A stretch of DNA of 30,337 bases, taken from assembly GCA_900767685.1 (NCBI GenBank), contig CAAGAB010000236.1, positions 1 through 30,337 on the forward strand, given 5' to 3'. The notes under the pieces were generated by a model. The model did no database searches and was not told the origin of the DNA. It was given only the letters and a program-made list of their open reading frames with translations. This DNA comes from an uncultured Coprococcus sp. GTDB taxonomy: Bacteria > Bacillota_A > Clostridia > Lachnospirales > Lachnospiraceae. The position numbers were made by a program, and so were the translations under genes. Positions 1 through 8,582 of this stretch are shown here, in pieces. Within the stretch, counting starts at the first letter, position 1. Each line of letters starts with the position of its first letter.

Positions 1-1440
1 ATGGTCTCTGGTGTGTAGCTGTTTGTTATGACAAATCCTGTCTTGGCATCACCCGTGACCTTCTTCGTATATCCAGTTACTGTGGTGGTCTCATCTACTG
101 TATAAGCTATAGCCGTACCGTTCTTATAAACTGCAAGATCTTTCCATGTATACGTCCAGTTGTTATCTGCTTTAAGAGTTATCTCTGAGCCAGCAACCTC
201 TGAACCATCAGCATACAGTTTAACCTTGATTTCTGTTGCTCTCTTACCATCCTGATTTCCGGCATCGTTCCAGATCTTTGTAACCTTAACATCTGTAACC
301 TCTGGAACATGTGTGTTTGTAATATCATATCCACTTGGAGTTGCTGTATAACCCACTACGCTGTCTTCTGTGATGGTATACTTTATCTCCTGTCCATCGC
401 TGTACTTTGGAAGGTCTGTAAAACTGTACTTCCAATTTTCTAACTTTGTCACTGTTTTTGTTGCGGTCTCAGTTCCATTTGCAAGAAGTCTGACTGTGAT
501 TTTATCAGGTCTCTTGCCATCCTGGTTATTATTATCATCCCAGGTCTTGGTTCCCTCGATATCAATAGTCTCAGGTTTATGACTATTAGTCACTACAAAG
601 CCTGTCTTGGCATCGCCTGTGACTTTGGCGCTATATCCATCGATACTGCTAGTCTCTTTAACAGTGTATGTTATGTTCTTTCCACCGGACTTCTGTGGAA
701 GGTCATTCCATGTATGTTTCCACTGATTGTCAGCACTCAGTGTAACCTCAGAGTTCGTGACATCGATACCGTTTGCCACAAGCTTAACCTTTACGCTTGT
801 AGCTCTCTTGCCATCCTGGTTATCCGCATCATTCCACTCCTTGAGTACTGAGATGCTTGTCTTTCCAGGTGTATAACTGTTTGTAATGTCATATCCATTG
901 ATATCAGTATTGTAATCCTCAACCGTATCCTCAGTGATGGTGTACTTTATCTCATTACCACCTCTGTACTTTGGAAGATCTGCAAATTTGTACTTCCAAC
1001 CCTTTGCTGCAGTTACACTCTCTGAGTCAATCTCACTGCCATCAGCATAGAGTCTGACTGTGATAGCATCTTTTCTCTTACCATCCTGATTATCATTGTC
1101 ATCCCAGGTCTTGGTTCCCTCAATGTCAATTATCTCAGGTGTATGAGTGTTTTTGATGGTAAAACCGCTCTCTATACTGCCGGTTATCTGAGTATTATAG
1201 CCAGTTACCTTTGCCTCTGATACAGTGTATGCGATCGCTTTGCCTGCCGCATCATACTTAGGAAGATTCTCAAAGCTGTATGCCCAATTTCCTGCTGCAT
1301 CAGGTGTAACCGTTTTCCTGTCAACTTCCGTATCACCATTCTTAACAATAACAGTTATGTTATTCGGTCTCAGGCCATCCTGATTGTCATTGTCATCCCA
1401 TACCTTGGTTCCGCTTATATTGACGTATGCAGTATAGGTA
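1..1440 (-). repeat. alternating two-domain Cna-B super-repeat
   Basis: The codons for the NQDG(K/L)R motif recur at 247, 517, 811, 1081 and 1375. The steps are 270, 294, 270 and 294 nt, so the true period is 564 nt (188 residues): a 98-residue domain ending TG....GF...N alternates with a 90-residue domain ending GYDITN. The array continues off the left edge. The copies are diverged, so this is an old duplication, not a recent identical expansion. Confidence 0.85.
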
Positions 1441-4400
1441 TTGGTAATGGTCACAAGTGATGTAGCATCTGAAGATATCTCTACAGTGGCATCTGTATCA
1501 TTTTTTGAAGCACCTACAGCATATGTAACTGTGTTCTTATATCCGTCAAATGCTGCATTCGTCTCTGTTATTGTATATGTTCCGTATGGAGCATTCTTTA
1601 CAACGTAGCTTCCAGCGATGAACTGATCATATGTAACTGATGTTGGCCCATTATATCCATCTGGACCTGATATTGTAAATGTGATCTGCTTCTTCTGTGC
1701 ATCTGTGAGCTTTGTATCATCAAGATCCCCACTAAACGACTTGACGATCTGTATCTTTCCAACATTCAGTGTGTTGGTAAGCTCTGCAGCCGTAACCACT
1801 CCATTCTCATCTTTTGTGAGTTCAAGCTTTCCTGTATAGCCATTCACATCATTCTCGACAACTGTGTAGTTAATCAGATTGCCAGCGTCATCCTTCTTGT
1901 CAAGATCTGTAAATGTTCCGCTCCAATTGTTTGCATCGTTTAATGTAAGTGTCTTATCTGCAATCTCTGTCACCTCTCCGGCTGCATTCTTTGTTGCAAG
2001 TGTAACCTTGAGGTTTTCAGGTCTTGCTGACAGAACGTTATCACTATCCACCCATTTCTTTGTGACTGGTATGTCTATCGTCTCACTTGTCACCTTCGTA
2101 TTGGTATTCGTGATAGTGATCGTTCCGGTTGCTGTTCCATTATTACTTATTGTGACCTGGTAATCAGCATTATCGAAATCCTCTTCTGCAAAGTAGTAGA
2201 GGTAGTTGCCATTTGCATCAGCTACTTTAAGCTCTATCTCATCGCTTGTCCACTTATTTGCACTATTTAAGGTAATTGTCTTTACAACAGGATCTGTGTT
2301 CTTGTCGTAACTTGATGGATTAGTTGATGCATAGATCTTAACTGTTATACTATCAACCGGAATATCCTTCAGTGTTCCACCTGCGGCATCCTTCCATACC
2401 TTTTTAACAGTTATCTTTCTGTTCTCAGGAGTGTTATCTACTGGCAGTGTATAATCCTGTGAACCTTTTCTGTCAAGGACTATGTCTGAGATAGAATCAG
2501 TTGTCACCTCAGCAGGTTTCGGTCCTGTCAGGCTGGATGAGATATTGTTCTCATATATGTATATAGGATCTGTGAGCTTCTCATAACCCTCAGGTGCTTC
2601 CACCTCTATAAGCTTGTAATAGTAATTATAATACAAACTTAATAATGTAAGTCTTCCCTGTTCGTTAGTTACTCTTTCCTCATCGCTTTCAGGTACCATG
2701 AGATTCCAGTTAGTGTCTGCACTGTTGTTTGGATCACCATATCTGTAAAGCTCAAACTTCGCACCAGCAAGCTTGATTCCTGTCATTATAGAGTCAGTTT
2801 TTATTATCGAAAGATTAAACTGCTCTGTATCAGTTCCCATTGATGAATCCTGATCATTGATGTTCGTGTCCGTCGATGACGAATCTGCCGAACTTGTAGA
2901 TCCAAGAATACCAACGCTGTTCTTAACATCCGCTGTAAGCTTACCTGTATATACAAGAGTATATGTATACTTCAGGATAAACTTTGTCTCATCCGGCATG
3001 GTGAGTGTCAGTGTAGACATCTTAGCTGTCGTATCATCTGCATATGTATAGCTGTATTTGTCCGCCGGAACTTCAGCGCCTGTATCTGCGTACAGAAGCT
3101 TAAACGAACCATCCTTGATAAATACTCTCTTTACTGCAGCCGCATTGCTGTAGTCATACTTGTCAACTACAGTTATGGATCCTGTATTGCCAAGAGCCTC
3201 ACCCTTCTCATTGATATACACAGTATATTCAATACTGTTGGTGTCATTATCATAGTTTCCTGCAGTTTTGCTAATATTCGGTCCAGTCACAGTAACCTTT
3301 GCGCTGTCATCCTTGGTCTTAGTTGAACCGTCGGTTCTGACAACTGTTGCCGAACAATTGTTGGTGAATTCCACGTCACTGCCACCAACAACGGATGATA
3401 TATCCTTTGTGACCTTGACTGCATAGTAGACAACAACCTTGGCATTTTTGGTATAAAACTCAAGTGACTTTATGTCAAAACTAATACTGTTGCTTGCCAC
3501 ATTAAAGTTCTCTATATAATTATATGCACCTGTCTGAGGTCTCGTCTTATTATCTGCATAATAAGAAACAAAATATATTCCAGCATGACCAACAGTCTCT
3601 CCTACACCCTCTGGAAGCATATCTCTCTTAAGGTATGTAGTATCGAGCTCAGTTCCTGCAGGAAGTGTATCTGTAAAGGAAAGTCTGTCTCCATCTCCAT
3701 ACGCAAAGTCACCGTTGAGAACTACCTTATATACGAACACATTGTTAGCCTTGTCATATCCTACAATGCTTTCTTTCTCATCAGTACCATTAGTGTAGCT
3801 GTACTTCTCTACAACAGACCCCTTCGTTATTCCAGATACAGGATGTGAATCCTGTGATGTCTTGGATGAACCATCAACAGTAAGAGTACCCTTGTTGACT
3901 GCCGTATACTTGCTGTCAGACTTTACTGTCGTATTATATGTGATAACATAATCTATCGGGTTCTCCTCCGTGCCTGTTATATCTCTGAGGAATTCTATTG
4001 TATATCCCATTATGTAGTTGTCAGATGATGCCGGAACATCTGCAACACTGTCAACAGTTGCAAACTTTGGTCCCCATACATTTGAGAAGTCAGCGTATGT
4101 TACCTTTACCCTATAGTCAACTCCCTCTGTGAGACCAGGTATCGTAAGTCCGTTTATCTGATCTGCCGTAAAGTAATGCTTTGGAAGTGCTGCATTATCA
4201 TATGTTACAGAGTCAGTATATGTATCATTCGCATTGAGCTTGTCAACGCCAGATATTGTAGACTTCCATGCAAGGGTATATGTATCATCGTTCTCCGTCT
4301 CTGATACGAATTCCTTCTTTATCGAATCACCGGCCACCTCTACAGTCGCCTCGGCGCTGTCCGTAACTCCGTTCTTCTCTATTGTCGCTACATTCTTATA

Positions 4401-6317
4401 AACATCAGTCAGCTTATCAAGCTTGGATGAATCTGTTGTGTAGATGAACACAATCTTGGATTTGTTCTCTGTCACCTCAACCCTTGAAGTTCCATCCGTC
4501 AAATAAAGTTTACCATTCTCTTCCACAAAGCTTGCAGGAAGATTGATAGTGGTTGAAACATCTGTGTCATTTATGGATACACTGCACGTCTTTTCATCTG
4601 TGAGCTCTGCTCCGTTCTTTGTGAGTATATCCGATACTGACATTCCTGTCAGATCCTTCTTCTTATCCGCATTCACGGTTACTGTCCATGTTATTGTTGA
4701 CTTATCACCTGACAGTGAACCGGTCTTACTTATGGATGCTGTAGACTTGCCGGCATTGTACCATGTACTGCTGTCGTTATCAGTATGCTCGTCATGTGAA
4801 TCATCTGCCACGTCTACACCATTCTTATTGTGTACATTTATGCTTCCGATGTCATCGGCAATATCTGAGACAACAACCTCGTATGTGATCTCATACTGTG
4901 AATTAGCGTCAAGCTTCGGAAGCTTTCCATTTATAACTGTTTCACCATTTCCTATGGTTCCTGTTGCAGGAGTCACATATCCATTTGCTGTGACATCTGT
5001 GTACTGACCATTGCTGTCCTTGAGCTTGCATGTAACATTCTGTACTGTTCTCTTGGCTTCAGATCCAAGTTTTGAGTCAAGTTCATTTGCAAGAATATCA
5101 TCGAGTGTAATATCACCATCGCTTCCATACTCAGAACTTACTATAACCTTGTACTTGTAAACTATCTTGTGATCGTCAGGATAATTGCTCACACCATCTG
5201 AGGATTTTGTAACCTTGAGATCTGTGGCACCGTCCTTCACATATTTGTAGCCCTTGTTGGTCTGATCCTTATCATCAACCTTTGAATTCTTAGCCTCTGC
5301 AATATTGCTCTGGTTCAGATTGATCACGTCCTGAGAAAGATCATCGACTTTACTCTTTACTGTATAGGTTATCTTATATGACTCCTTTGCACCGAGTGCA
5401 GGAAGAGTTCCTTCTATAGTAGAGGTACTACTGTTATATGTGAGTGATGAGCTGCAGTCTGTGTTGTCAGACTTGATCACCTTTATATCTGTAACTTCAG
5501 GTGTGACACCTGCTATGTCGTTGGCTATAACATCACTAAAGTTCAGATCCTCACTGGCACTTCCATGATTGGATGAAACTTCTACGGTATAGTCAAAGTA
5601 TACATATCCATCCTTAGGATCTGTAACTCTACCCTCCGATGCGGTCTTCTTCACATCCACATCAGGCTTGAAATCCACATCCACAGTCACAATCACAGTG
5701 CTTGTGAATTTGTTCTCGACCTGGTTTTTCTCATTGTACTTTGTGAGATCCATATCGATCCACGCCTTGAAGAAAGCCTTGAGCTGGGCTCCCCCCTTGA
5801 GTGCTGTATGATCGATCGTCGCAGTAAGGACTCCGTTCACAACTGAATACGAACCGATCCTGATACCACTTCCATCAGTTATATCCTCATTCAGAATATC
5901 GGAATTAAACTTTATGGTATCCGGCATCGTATAAGTAAATGTTGCATCTTCACCAGACTCCACTATGCTATTAACAACATTTTCCGGGAACACTATATCC
6001 ATAGACATCTGGATATCTACACCGGCTTTTGTAGGATCATTTGGATCTACAGGAAGCGGCGTTGTGGACGGTCTGGAACTGCTACCATATGTATTACCTG
6101 CTTTATCAGCAATCGTAGCTCCAGTAATATAATCTTCAAGATTTCCGGTTACTGCTACACTCGACAGCATTGCTATCGAATCAGTAGCCGTGGCGTATGC
6201 ATCTCCCCCTCTCGTCTCGGCCGCATTGGACCAATTATAATTAGAAGGCGAAATCAACGTAGTTATCATAACTACCGCCAGCAGCAGTGCTATAAGCTTT
6301 TTCGTAGTTTTTGCCAT
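1..6317 (-). CDS. giant secreted surface adhesin with Cna-B domains (3' end outside window)
   Basis: The frame stays open from an ATG at 6317 to the window edge, about 2,105 codons; I checked many separate lines and saw no stop. The start is chosen because AGAGG lies 7 nt upstream; another ATG at 6323 is too close to it. Residues 1-38 look like a signal peptide (KTTKK, then ALLLAVVMITTLI). Residues about 60-1110 form a series of Thr/Ser/Asp-rich beta domains of the DUF11/pilin isopeptide style. About 1165-1260 is SpaA-like (IIKTDSIMTGIKLAGAKFEL), about 1297 and 1415 begin Cna-B domains (TVKKVW, PVTKKW), about 1518 begins a KIQIVKSFSGDL domain, and from about 1630 a Cna-B array runs to the edge. 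The Lys, Glu (YTITE, YTVKE) and Asn (ITN) expected for internal isopeptide bonds are present. An LPXTG anchor would lie beyond the window. Likely a wall-bound adhesin or pilus-like stalk; the ligand is unknown. Confidence 0.88.
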   Translation of the reverse strand, partial: MAKTTKKLIALLLAVVMITTLISPSNYNWSNAAETRGGDAYATATDSIAMLSSVAVTGNLEDYITGATIADKAGNTYGSSSRPSTTPLPVDPNDPTKAGVDIQMSMDIVFPENVVNSIVESGEDATFTYTMPDTIKFNSDILNEDITDGSGIRIGSYSVVNGVLTATIDHTALKGGAQLKAFFKAWIDMDLTKYNEKNQVENKFTSTVIVTVDVDFKPDVDVKKTASEGRVTDPKDGYVYFDYTVEVSSNHGSASEDLNFSDVIANDIAGVTPEVTDIKVIKSDNTDCSSSLTYNSSTSTIEGTLPALGAKESYKITYTVKSKVDDLSQDVINLNQSNIAEAKNSKVDDKDQTNKGYKYVKDGATDLKVTKSSDGVSNYPDDHKIVYKYKVIVSSEYGSDGDITLDDILANELDSKLGSEAKRTVQNVTCKLKDSNGQYTDVTANGYVTPATGTIGNGETVINGKLPKLDANSQYEITYEVVVSDIADDIGSINVHNKNGVDVADDSHDEHTDNDSSTWYNAGKSTASISKTGSLSGDKSTITWTVTVNADKKKDLTGMSVSDILTKNGAELTDEKTCSVSINDTDVSTTINLPASFVEENGKLYLTDGTSRVEVTENKSKIVFIYTTDSSKLDKLTDVYKNVATIEKNGVTDSAEATVEVAGDSIKKEFVSETENDDTYTLAWKSTISGVDKLNANDTYTDSVTYDNAALPKHYFTADQINGLTIPGLTEGVDYRVKVTYADFSNVWGPKFATVDSVADVPASSDNYIMGYTIEFLRDITGTEENPIDYVITYNTTVKSDSKYTAVNKGTLTVDGSSKTSQDSHPVSGITKGSVVEKYSYTNGTDEKESIVGYDKANNVFVYKVVLNGDFAYGDGDRLSFTDTLPAGTELDTTYLKRDMLPEGVGETVGHAGIYFVSYYADNKTRPQTGAYNYIENFNVASNSISFDIKSLEFYTKNAKVVVYYAVKVTKDISSVVGGSDVEFTNNCSATVVRTDGSTKTKDDSAKVTVTGPNISKTAGNYDNDTNSIEYTVYINEKGEALGNTGSITVVDKYDYSNAAAVKRVFIKDGSFKLLYADTGAEVPADKYSYTYADDTTAKMSTLTLTMPDETKFILKYTYTLVYTGKLTADVKNSVGILGSTSSADSSSTDTNINDQDSSMGTDTEQFNLSIIKTDSIMTGIKLAGAKFELYRYGDPNNSADTNWNLMVPESDEERVTNEQGRLTLLSLYYNYYYKLIEVEAPEGYEKLTDPIYIYENNISSSLTGPKPAEVTTDSISDIVLDRKGSQDYTLPVDNTPENRKITVKKVWKDAAGGTLKDIPVDSITVKIYASTNPSSYDKNTDPVVKTITLNSANKWTSDEIELKVADANGNYLYYFAEEDFDNADYQVTISNNGTATGTITITNTNTKVTSETIDIPVTKKWVDSDNVLSARPENLKVTLATKNAAGEVTEIADKTLTLNDANNWSGTFTDLDKKDDAGNLINYTVVENDVNGYTGKLELTKDENGVVTAAELTNTLNVGKIQIVKSFSGDLDDTKLTDAQKKQITFTISGPDGYNGPTSVTYDQFIAGSYVVKNAPYGTYTITETNAAFDGYKNTVTYAVGASKNDTDATVEISSDATSLVTITNTYTAYVNISGTKVWDDNDNQDGLRPNNITVIVKNGDTEVDRKTVTPDAAGNWAYSFENLPKYDAAGKAIAYTVSEAKVTGYNTQITGSIESGFTIKNTHTPEIIDIEGTKTWDDNDNQDGKRKDAITVRLYADGSEIDSESVTAAKGWKYKFADLPKYRGGNEIKYTITEDTVEDYNTDINGYDITNSYTPGKTSISVLKEWNDADNQDGKRATSVKVKLVANGIDVTNSEVTLSADNQWKHTWNDLPQKSGGKNITYTVKETSSIDGYSAKVTGDAKTGFVVTNSHKPETIDIEGTKTWDDNNNQDGKRPDKITVRLLANGTETATKTVTKLENWKYSFTDLPKYSDGQEIKYTITEDSVVGYTATPSGYDITNTHVPEVTDVKVTKIWNDAGNQDGKRATEIKVKLYADGSEVAGSEITLKADNNWTYTWKDLAVYKNGTAIAYTVDETTTVTGYTKKVTGDAKTGFVITNSYTPET

Positions 6318-6364
6318 TGTCATACCTCTTTTCTAATTATTTTTAGACTTACACACTTAATAAC

Positions 6365-6415
6365 AATCTATCATAACAAGGAGTAATTGTAAACACTTTG
6401 TGAACAAAAAATCAA
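6365..6415 (-). promoter_or_regulatory. candidate promoter region of the adhesin gene
   Basis: Two overlapping sigma-A-like pairs read toward the adhesin: TTGATT (6410-6415) with TACAAT (6386-6391), 18 nt apart, and TTTACA (6388-6393) with TAGATT (6365-6370), 17 nt apart. Between them is an imperfect dyad, TTGTTCAC / GTGTTTACAA, which could bind a regulator. Neither pair is perfect. Confidence 0.4.
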
Positions 6416-6436
6416 TTTTCAGCGTTTTTTTGTTCA
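6401..6436 (-). terminator. weak AT-rich hairpin after gpsA
   Basis: TGAACAAAAAA (6401-6411) pairs with TTTTTTGTTCA (6426-6436) across a 14-nt loop, just past the gpsA stop. The T run is inside the stem, so termination would be inefficient. It overlaps the -35 region proposed for the adhesin promoter. It may separate gpsA from the adhesin only partly. Confidence 0.35.
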
Positions 6437-6447
6437 TATTTGTTTAT

Positions 6448-7437
6448 TTACAATTCACTCTTTCTATCCCTGTTAAGCAGTTCCGCAAGTGCCTCTTTCG
6501 CCGTCATGCCGTTAAATAATACATTGTTCACAGCTTCAACGATAGGCATATCAACCCCATGCTCCCTGGCAAGTGCCAGTGTCGCCTTGGCTGAATATAC
6601 GCCTTCCACAACCATTTTGACCTCAGCCATAGCCTCCTCATATGTCTTTCCCTGTCCTATGAGATATCCTGCATTTCTGTTGCGGCTGTGCTTTGATGTG
6701 CATGTAACAATAAGATCCCCCATGCCCGACAAGCCTGACAGAGTCTTGACATCTGCACCCATAGCAAGTCCCAGTCTCATTATCTCTGCCATTCCCCTCG
6801 TCATAAGTGCTGCTTTAGTGTTGTCTCCAAGGCCAAGACCATCCGATATTCCTGCTGCAAGAGCTATTACATTTTTCACTGAACCACCAAGCTCTATGCC
6901 TGTCACGTCTGTACTAGTATATACTCTAAAATAATCATTCATAAACGTATTTTGTATAGTCTTTGCAACCTCCATGTCGCGCGCTCCGGCAACCACTGTT
7001 GTAGGGATTCCTCTTCCAACTTCCTCTGCATGTGAAGGTCCGGACAGCACTGCCACCTTCGCCTGTGGGATCTCCTCCTCTATCACTTCAACAAGAGCTT
7101 TGAGAGTCGATTCCTCTATTCCTTTGCTCACGTTTACGATCAACTGTCCTGCCGCCACGTATTCAGCCACACTTTTAGCTGTACTTCTTACAAACGGAGA
7201 AGGCACAGCGCATACGACCATATCCTGTCCTACCACTGACTTTGACGCATCAGTTGTGTATTCAATGCTGTTGTTTAATATCACACCCGGAAGTCTGTCT
7301 CTCTGCTCATGAAACTCCTTGAGCATGGCTACCTCCCTCTCATCTATCGACCATACTGTCACCTCATGGCCGTTTCCCGCCAGAAGATTTGCTAGTGCCG
7401 ACCCCCATCCTCCGGCTCCAAGAACTCCTATTTTCAT
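6448..7437 (-). CDS. gpsA: glycerol-3-phosphate dehydrogenase [NAD(P)+]
   Basis: GpsA reduces dihydroxyacetone phosphate to sn-glycerol 3-phosphate, the backbone for phospholipids, in the cytoplasm. The 329 residues match the usual family length. The N-terminus has the dinucleotide-binding loop GAGGWG (residues 7-12). LSGPSHAEEV and the catalytic-lysine segment GGSVKNVIALAAG follow in the middle, with the substrate-binding part LIVTCTSKHSRNR near residue 245. The ATG has GGAGGT 8 nt upstream. Its product feeds PlsY, encoded just upstream, so the two make a lipid-precursor pair, but gpsA has its own promoter at 7547-7575 and a terminator separates it from plsY. Confidence 0.96.
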   Translation of the reverse strand: MKIGVLGAGGWGSALANLLAGNGHEVTVWSIDEREVAMLKEFHEQRDRLPGVILNNSIEYTTDASKSVVGQDMVVCAVPSPFVRSTAKSVAEYVAAGQLIVNVSKGIEESTLKALVEVIEEEIPQAKVAVLSGPSHAEEVGRGIPTTVVAGARDMEVAKTIQNTFMNDYFRVYTSTDVTGIELGGSVKNVIALAAGISDGLGLGDNTKAALMTRGMAEIMRLGLAMGADVKTLSGLSGMGDLIVTCTSKHSRNRNAGYLIGQGKTYEEAMAEVKMVVEGVYSAKATLALAREHGVDMPIVEAVNNVLFNGMTAKEALAELLNRDRKSEL

Positions 7438-7546
7438 AGTAAACTACCTCCAAATATTTTAATTTTGCTTTTTGCTTTCATACATATTTTTTTGCATATT
7501 TTCTGCATATCTTTATTTGCATCTTTTTATTTTAACTTTTTTTGCC

Positions 7547-7575
7547 GTTATAATCCAGTCTATTGTTGTAATCAA
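7547..7575 (-). promoter_or_regulatory. sigma-A-like promoter for gpsA
   Basis: TTGATT (7570-7575) and TATAAC (7547-7552) are 17 nt apart, about 110 nt before the gpsA ATG. The leader between is A-rich with no obvious hairpin. It lies downstream of the plsY terminator, where a new promoter is needed. The rest of the gene-free stretch 7438-7840 shows only a short tandem repeat and small AT palindromes (for example two GTTAAC sites at 7803-7817). Confidence 0.6.
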
Positions 7576-7744
7576 TGTATATTTTTACTATTTTTTAGTG
7601 TAATAACGTATTTTTGTTATTTTATGCAAACTCACATAATTCAAATCATGTGTTTTTGGGACAGGATGTGCAGTCACATAATGTTAGTTGTAGTGCGCAA
7701 ACGTTTTATGTAAACTTTACTGCAGATGGATTTTTCGTCTGTTC

Positions 7745-7780
7745 GATTGCGTACATTTTTCTGATTGCGTACATTTTTCT
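7745..7780. repeat. 18-nt perfect tandem duplication
   Basis: GATTGCGTACATTTTTCT occurs twice in a row (7745-7762 and 7763-7780) in the plsY-gpsA intergenic region, between the plsY terminator and the gpsA promoter. No function is evident; probably slippage. Confidence 0.8.
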
Positions 7781-7840
7781 TTAGTTGCAAGTTTTCCCGG
7801 AAGTTAACTAAGTTAACATTTTTAATACATGCATATACAT

Positions 7841-7885
7841 ATATAAAAAATAGGTGGATATGCACCTACTACATACCCACCTATT
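7841..7885 (-). terminator. intrinsic terminator after plsY
   Basis: AATAGGTGG (7849-7857) pairs perfectly with CCACCTATT (7877-7885). On the minus strand the stem is followed at once by TTTTTTATAT. It lies 36 nt past the plsY stop and ends the der-plsY transcript. Confidence 0.82.
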
Positions 7886-7920
7886 CTTTATGGCATCATC
7901 AAAATAATACAATGTATTAC

Positions 7921-8580
7921 TTATGCCGTCTTCGAACCAAACGACAATTTATTCTCTGTTCCAGTTATAAGTCTCTTTATATTCGGCAGATGTCTTATCA
8001 CAGCCATTCCCGCGATAACTCCAGCCAAGACGATTCCCTCCACCATCTTTGCATTTGATGTAAAGTTATAGTCTCCATGTATCGCAAATATTGTATACAA
8101 TATGAAGAAACCTATCATGATCGTAAGCGAGCCAACCGACACATATCTGGTAACCACAACACTAATGATAAATGCTGCAAGCAAGATGACCACAAGTCTC
8201 CAGTCCCAGAGACCTACTATCATTCCACCGCTGGCTGCAATTCCTTTACCGCCCTTAAACTGCATGTAGAATGGGAAATTATGTCCAAGTACAACTCCAA
8301 GCCCTGTATACAAAACGAACATATATGCATTTCCCACGTCAAGTTGTCCAAGTATGATATGTGTGAGCGAACAGGCAATTATTCCCTTGAGAAAATCTCC
8401 AAGAAAAACAATGAGTCCGGCTTTCTTCCCGAGCACTCTGAGGGCATTCGTTGTTCCCGCATTTCCACTTCCGTACTTTCTGATGTCGACACCTTTTATC
8501 CTTCCGTATATATATGCGGTCTGGATCAATCCGACTCCGTAACCTCCTACAAGGCATATCAATCTGATCAACATATCCAT
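7921..8580 (-). CDS. plsY: acyl-phosphate:glycerol-3-phosphate acyltransferase
   Basis: PlsY is an integral membrane enzyme that moves an acyl group from acyl-phosphate to glycerol 3-phosphate, giving lysophosphatidic acid, the first committed step of phospholipid synthesis in most Gram-positive bacteria. The 219 residues carry several hydrophobic segments and the family's glycine-rich cytoplasmic motifs: GSGNAGTTNALRVLGKKAG (about residues 37-55), GHNFPFYMQFKGGKGIAASGG (about 98-118) and a third near the C-terminus around HLPNIKRL. The start lies 2 nt after the der stop, and its ribosome site (GAGGAAAGAG) is inside the end of der, so the two are translationally linked. GpsA, encoded next downstream, supplies its substrate. 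Confidence 0.95.
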   Translation of the reverse strand: MDMLIRLICLVGGYGVGLIQTAYIYGRIKGVDIRKYGSGNAGTTNALRVLGKKAGLIVFLGDFLKGIIACSLTHIILGQLDVGNAYMFVLYTGLGVVLGHNFPFYMQFKGGKGIAASGGMIVGLWDWRLVVILLAAFIISVVVTRYVSVGSLTIMIGFFILYTIFAIHGDYNFTSNAKMVEGIVLAGVIAGMAVIRHLPNIKRLITGTENKLSFGSKTA

Positions 8581-8582
8581 AG

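Noticed and set aside
4543..5007. 154-codon plus-strand frame within the adhesin
   Set aside because: Opposite strand of a continuous, repetitive coding sequence; composition reflects the antisense of Thr/Asp/Ser codons.
6440..6934. 164-codon plus-strand frame
   Set aside because: It lies wholly opposite gpsA, which has complete family motifs; this is a shadow frame.
7674..7865. 63-codon minus-strand frame between plsY and gpsA
   Set aside because: Its start lies in the plsY terminator, it has no ribosome site, and its NVRNQKNVRN repeat is just the 18-nt tandem duplication translated.
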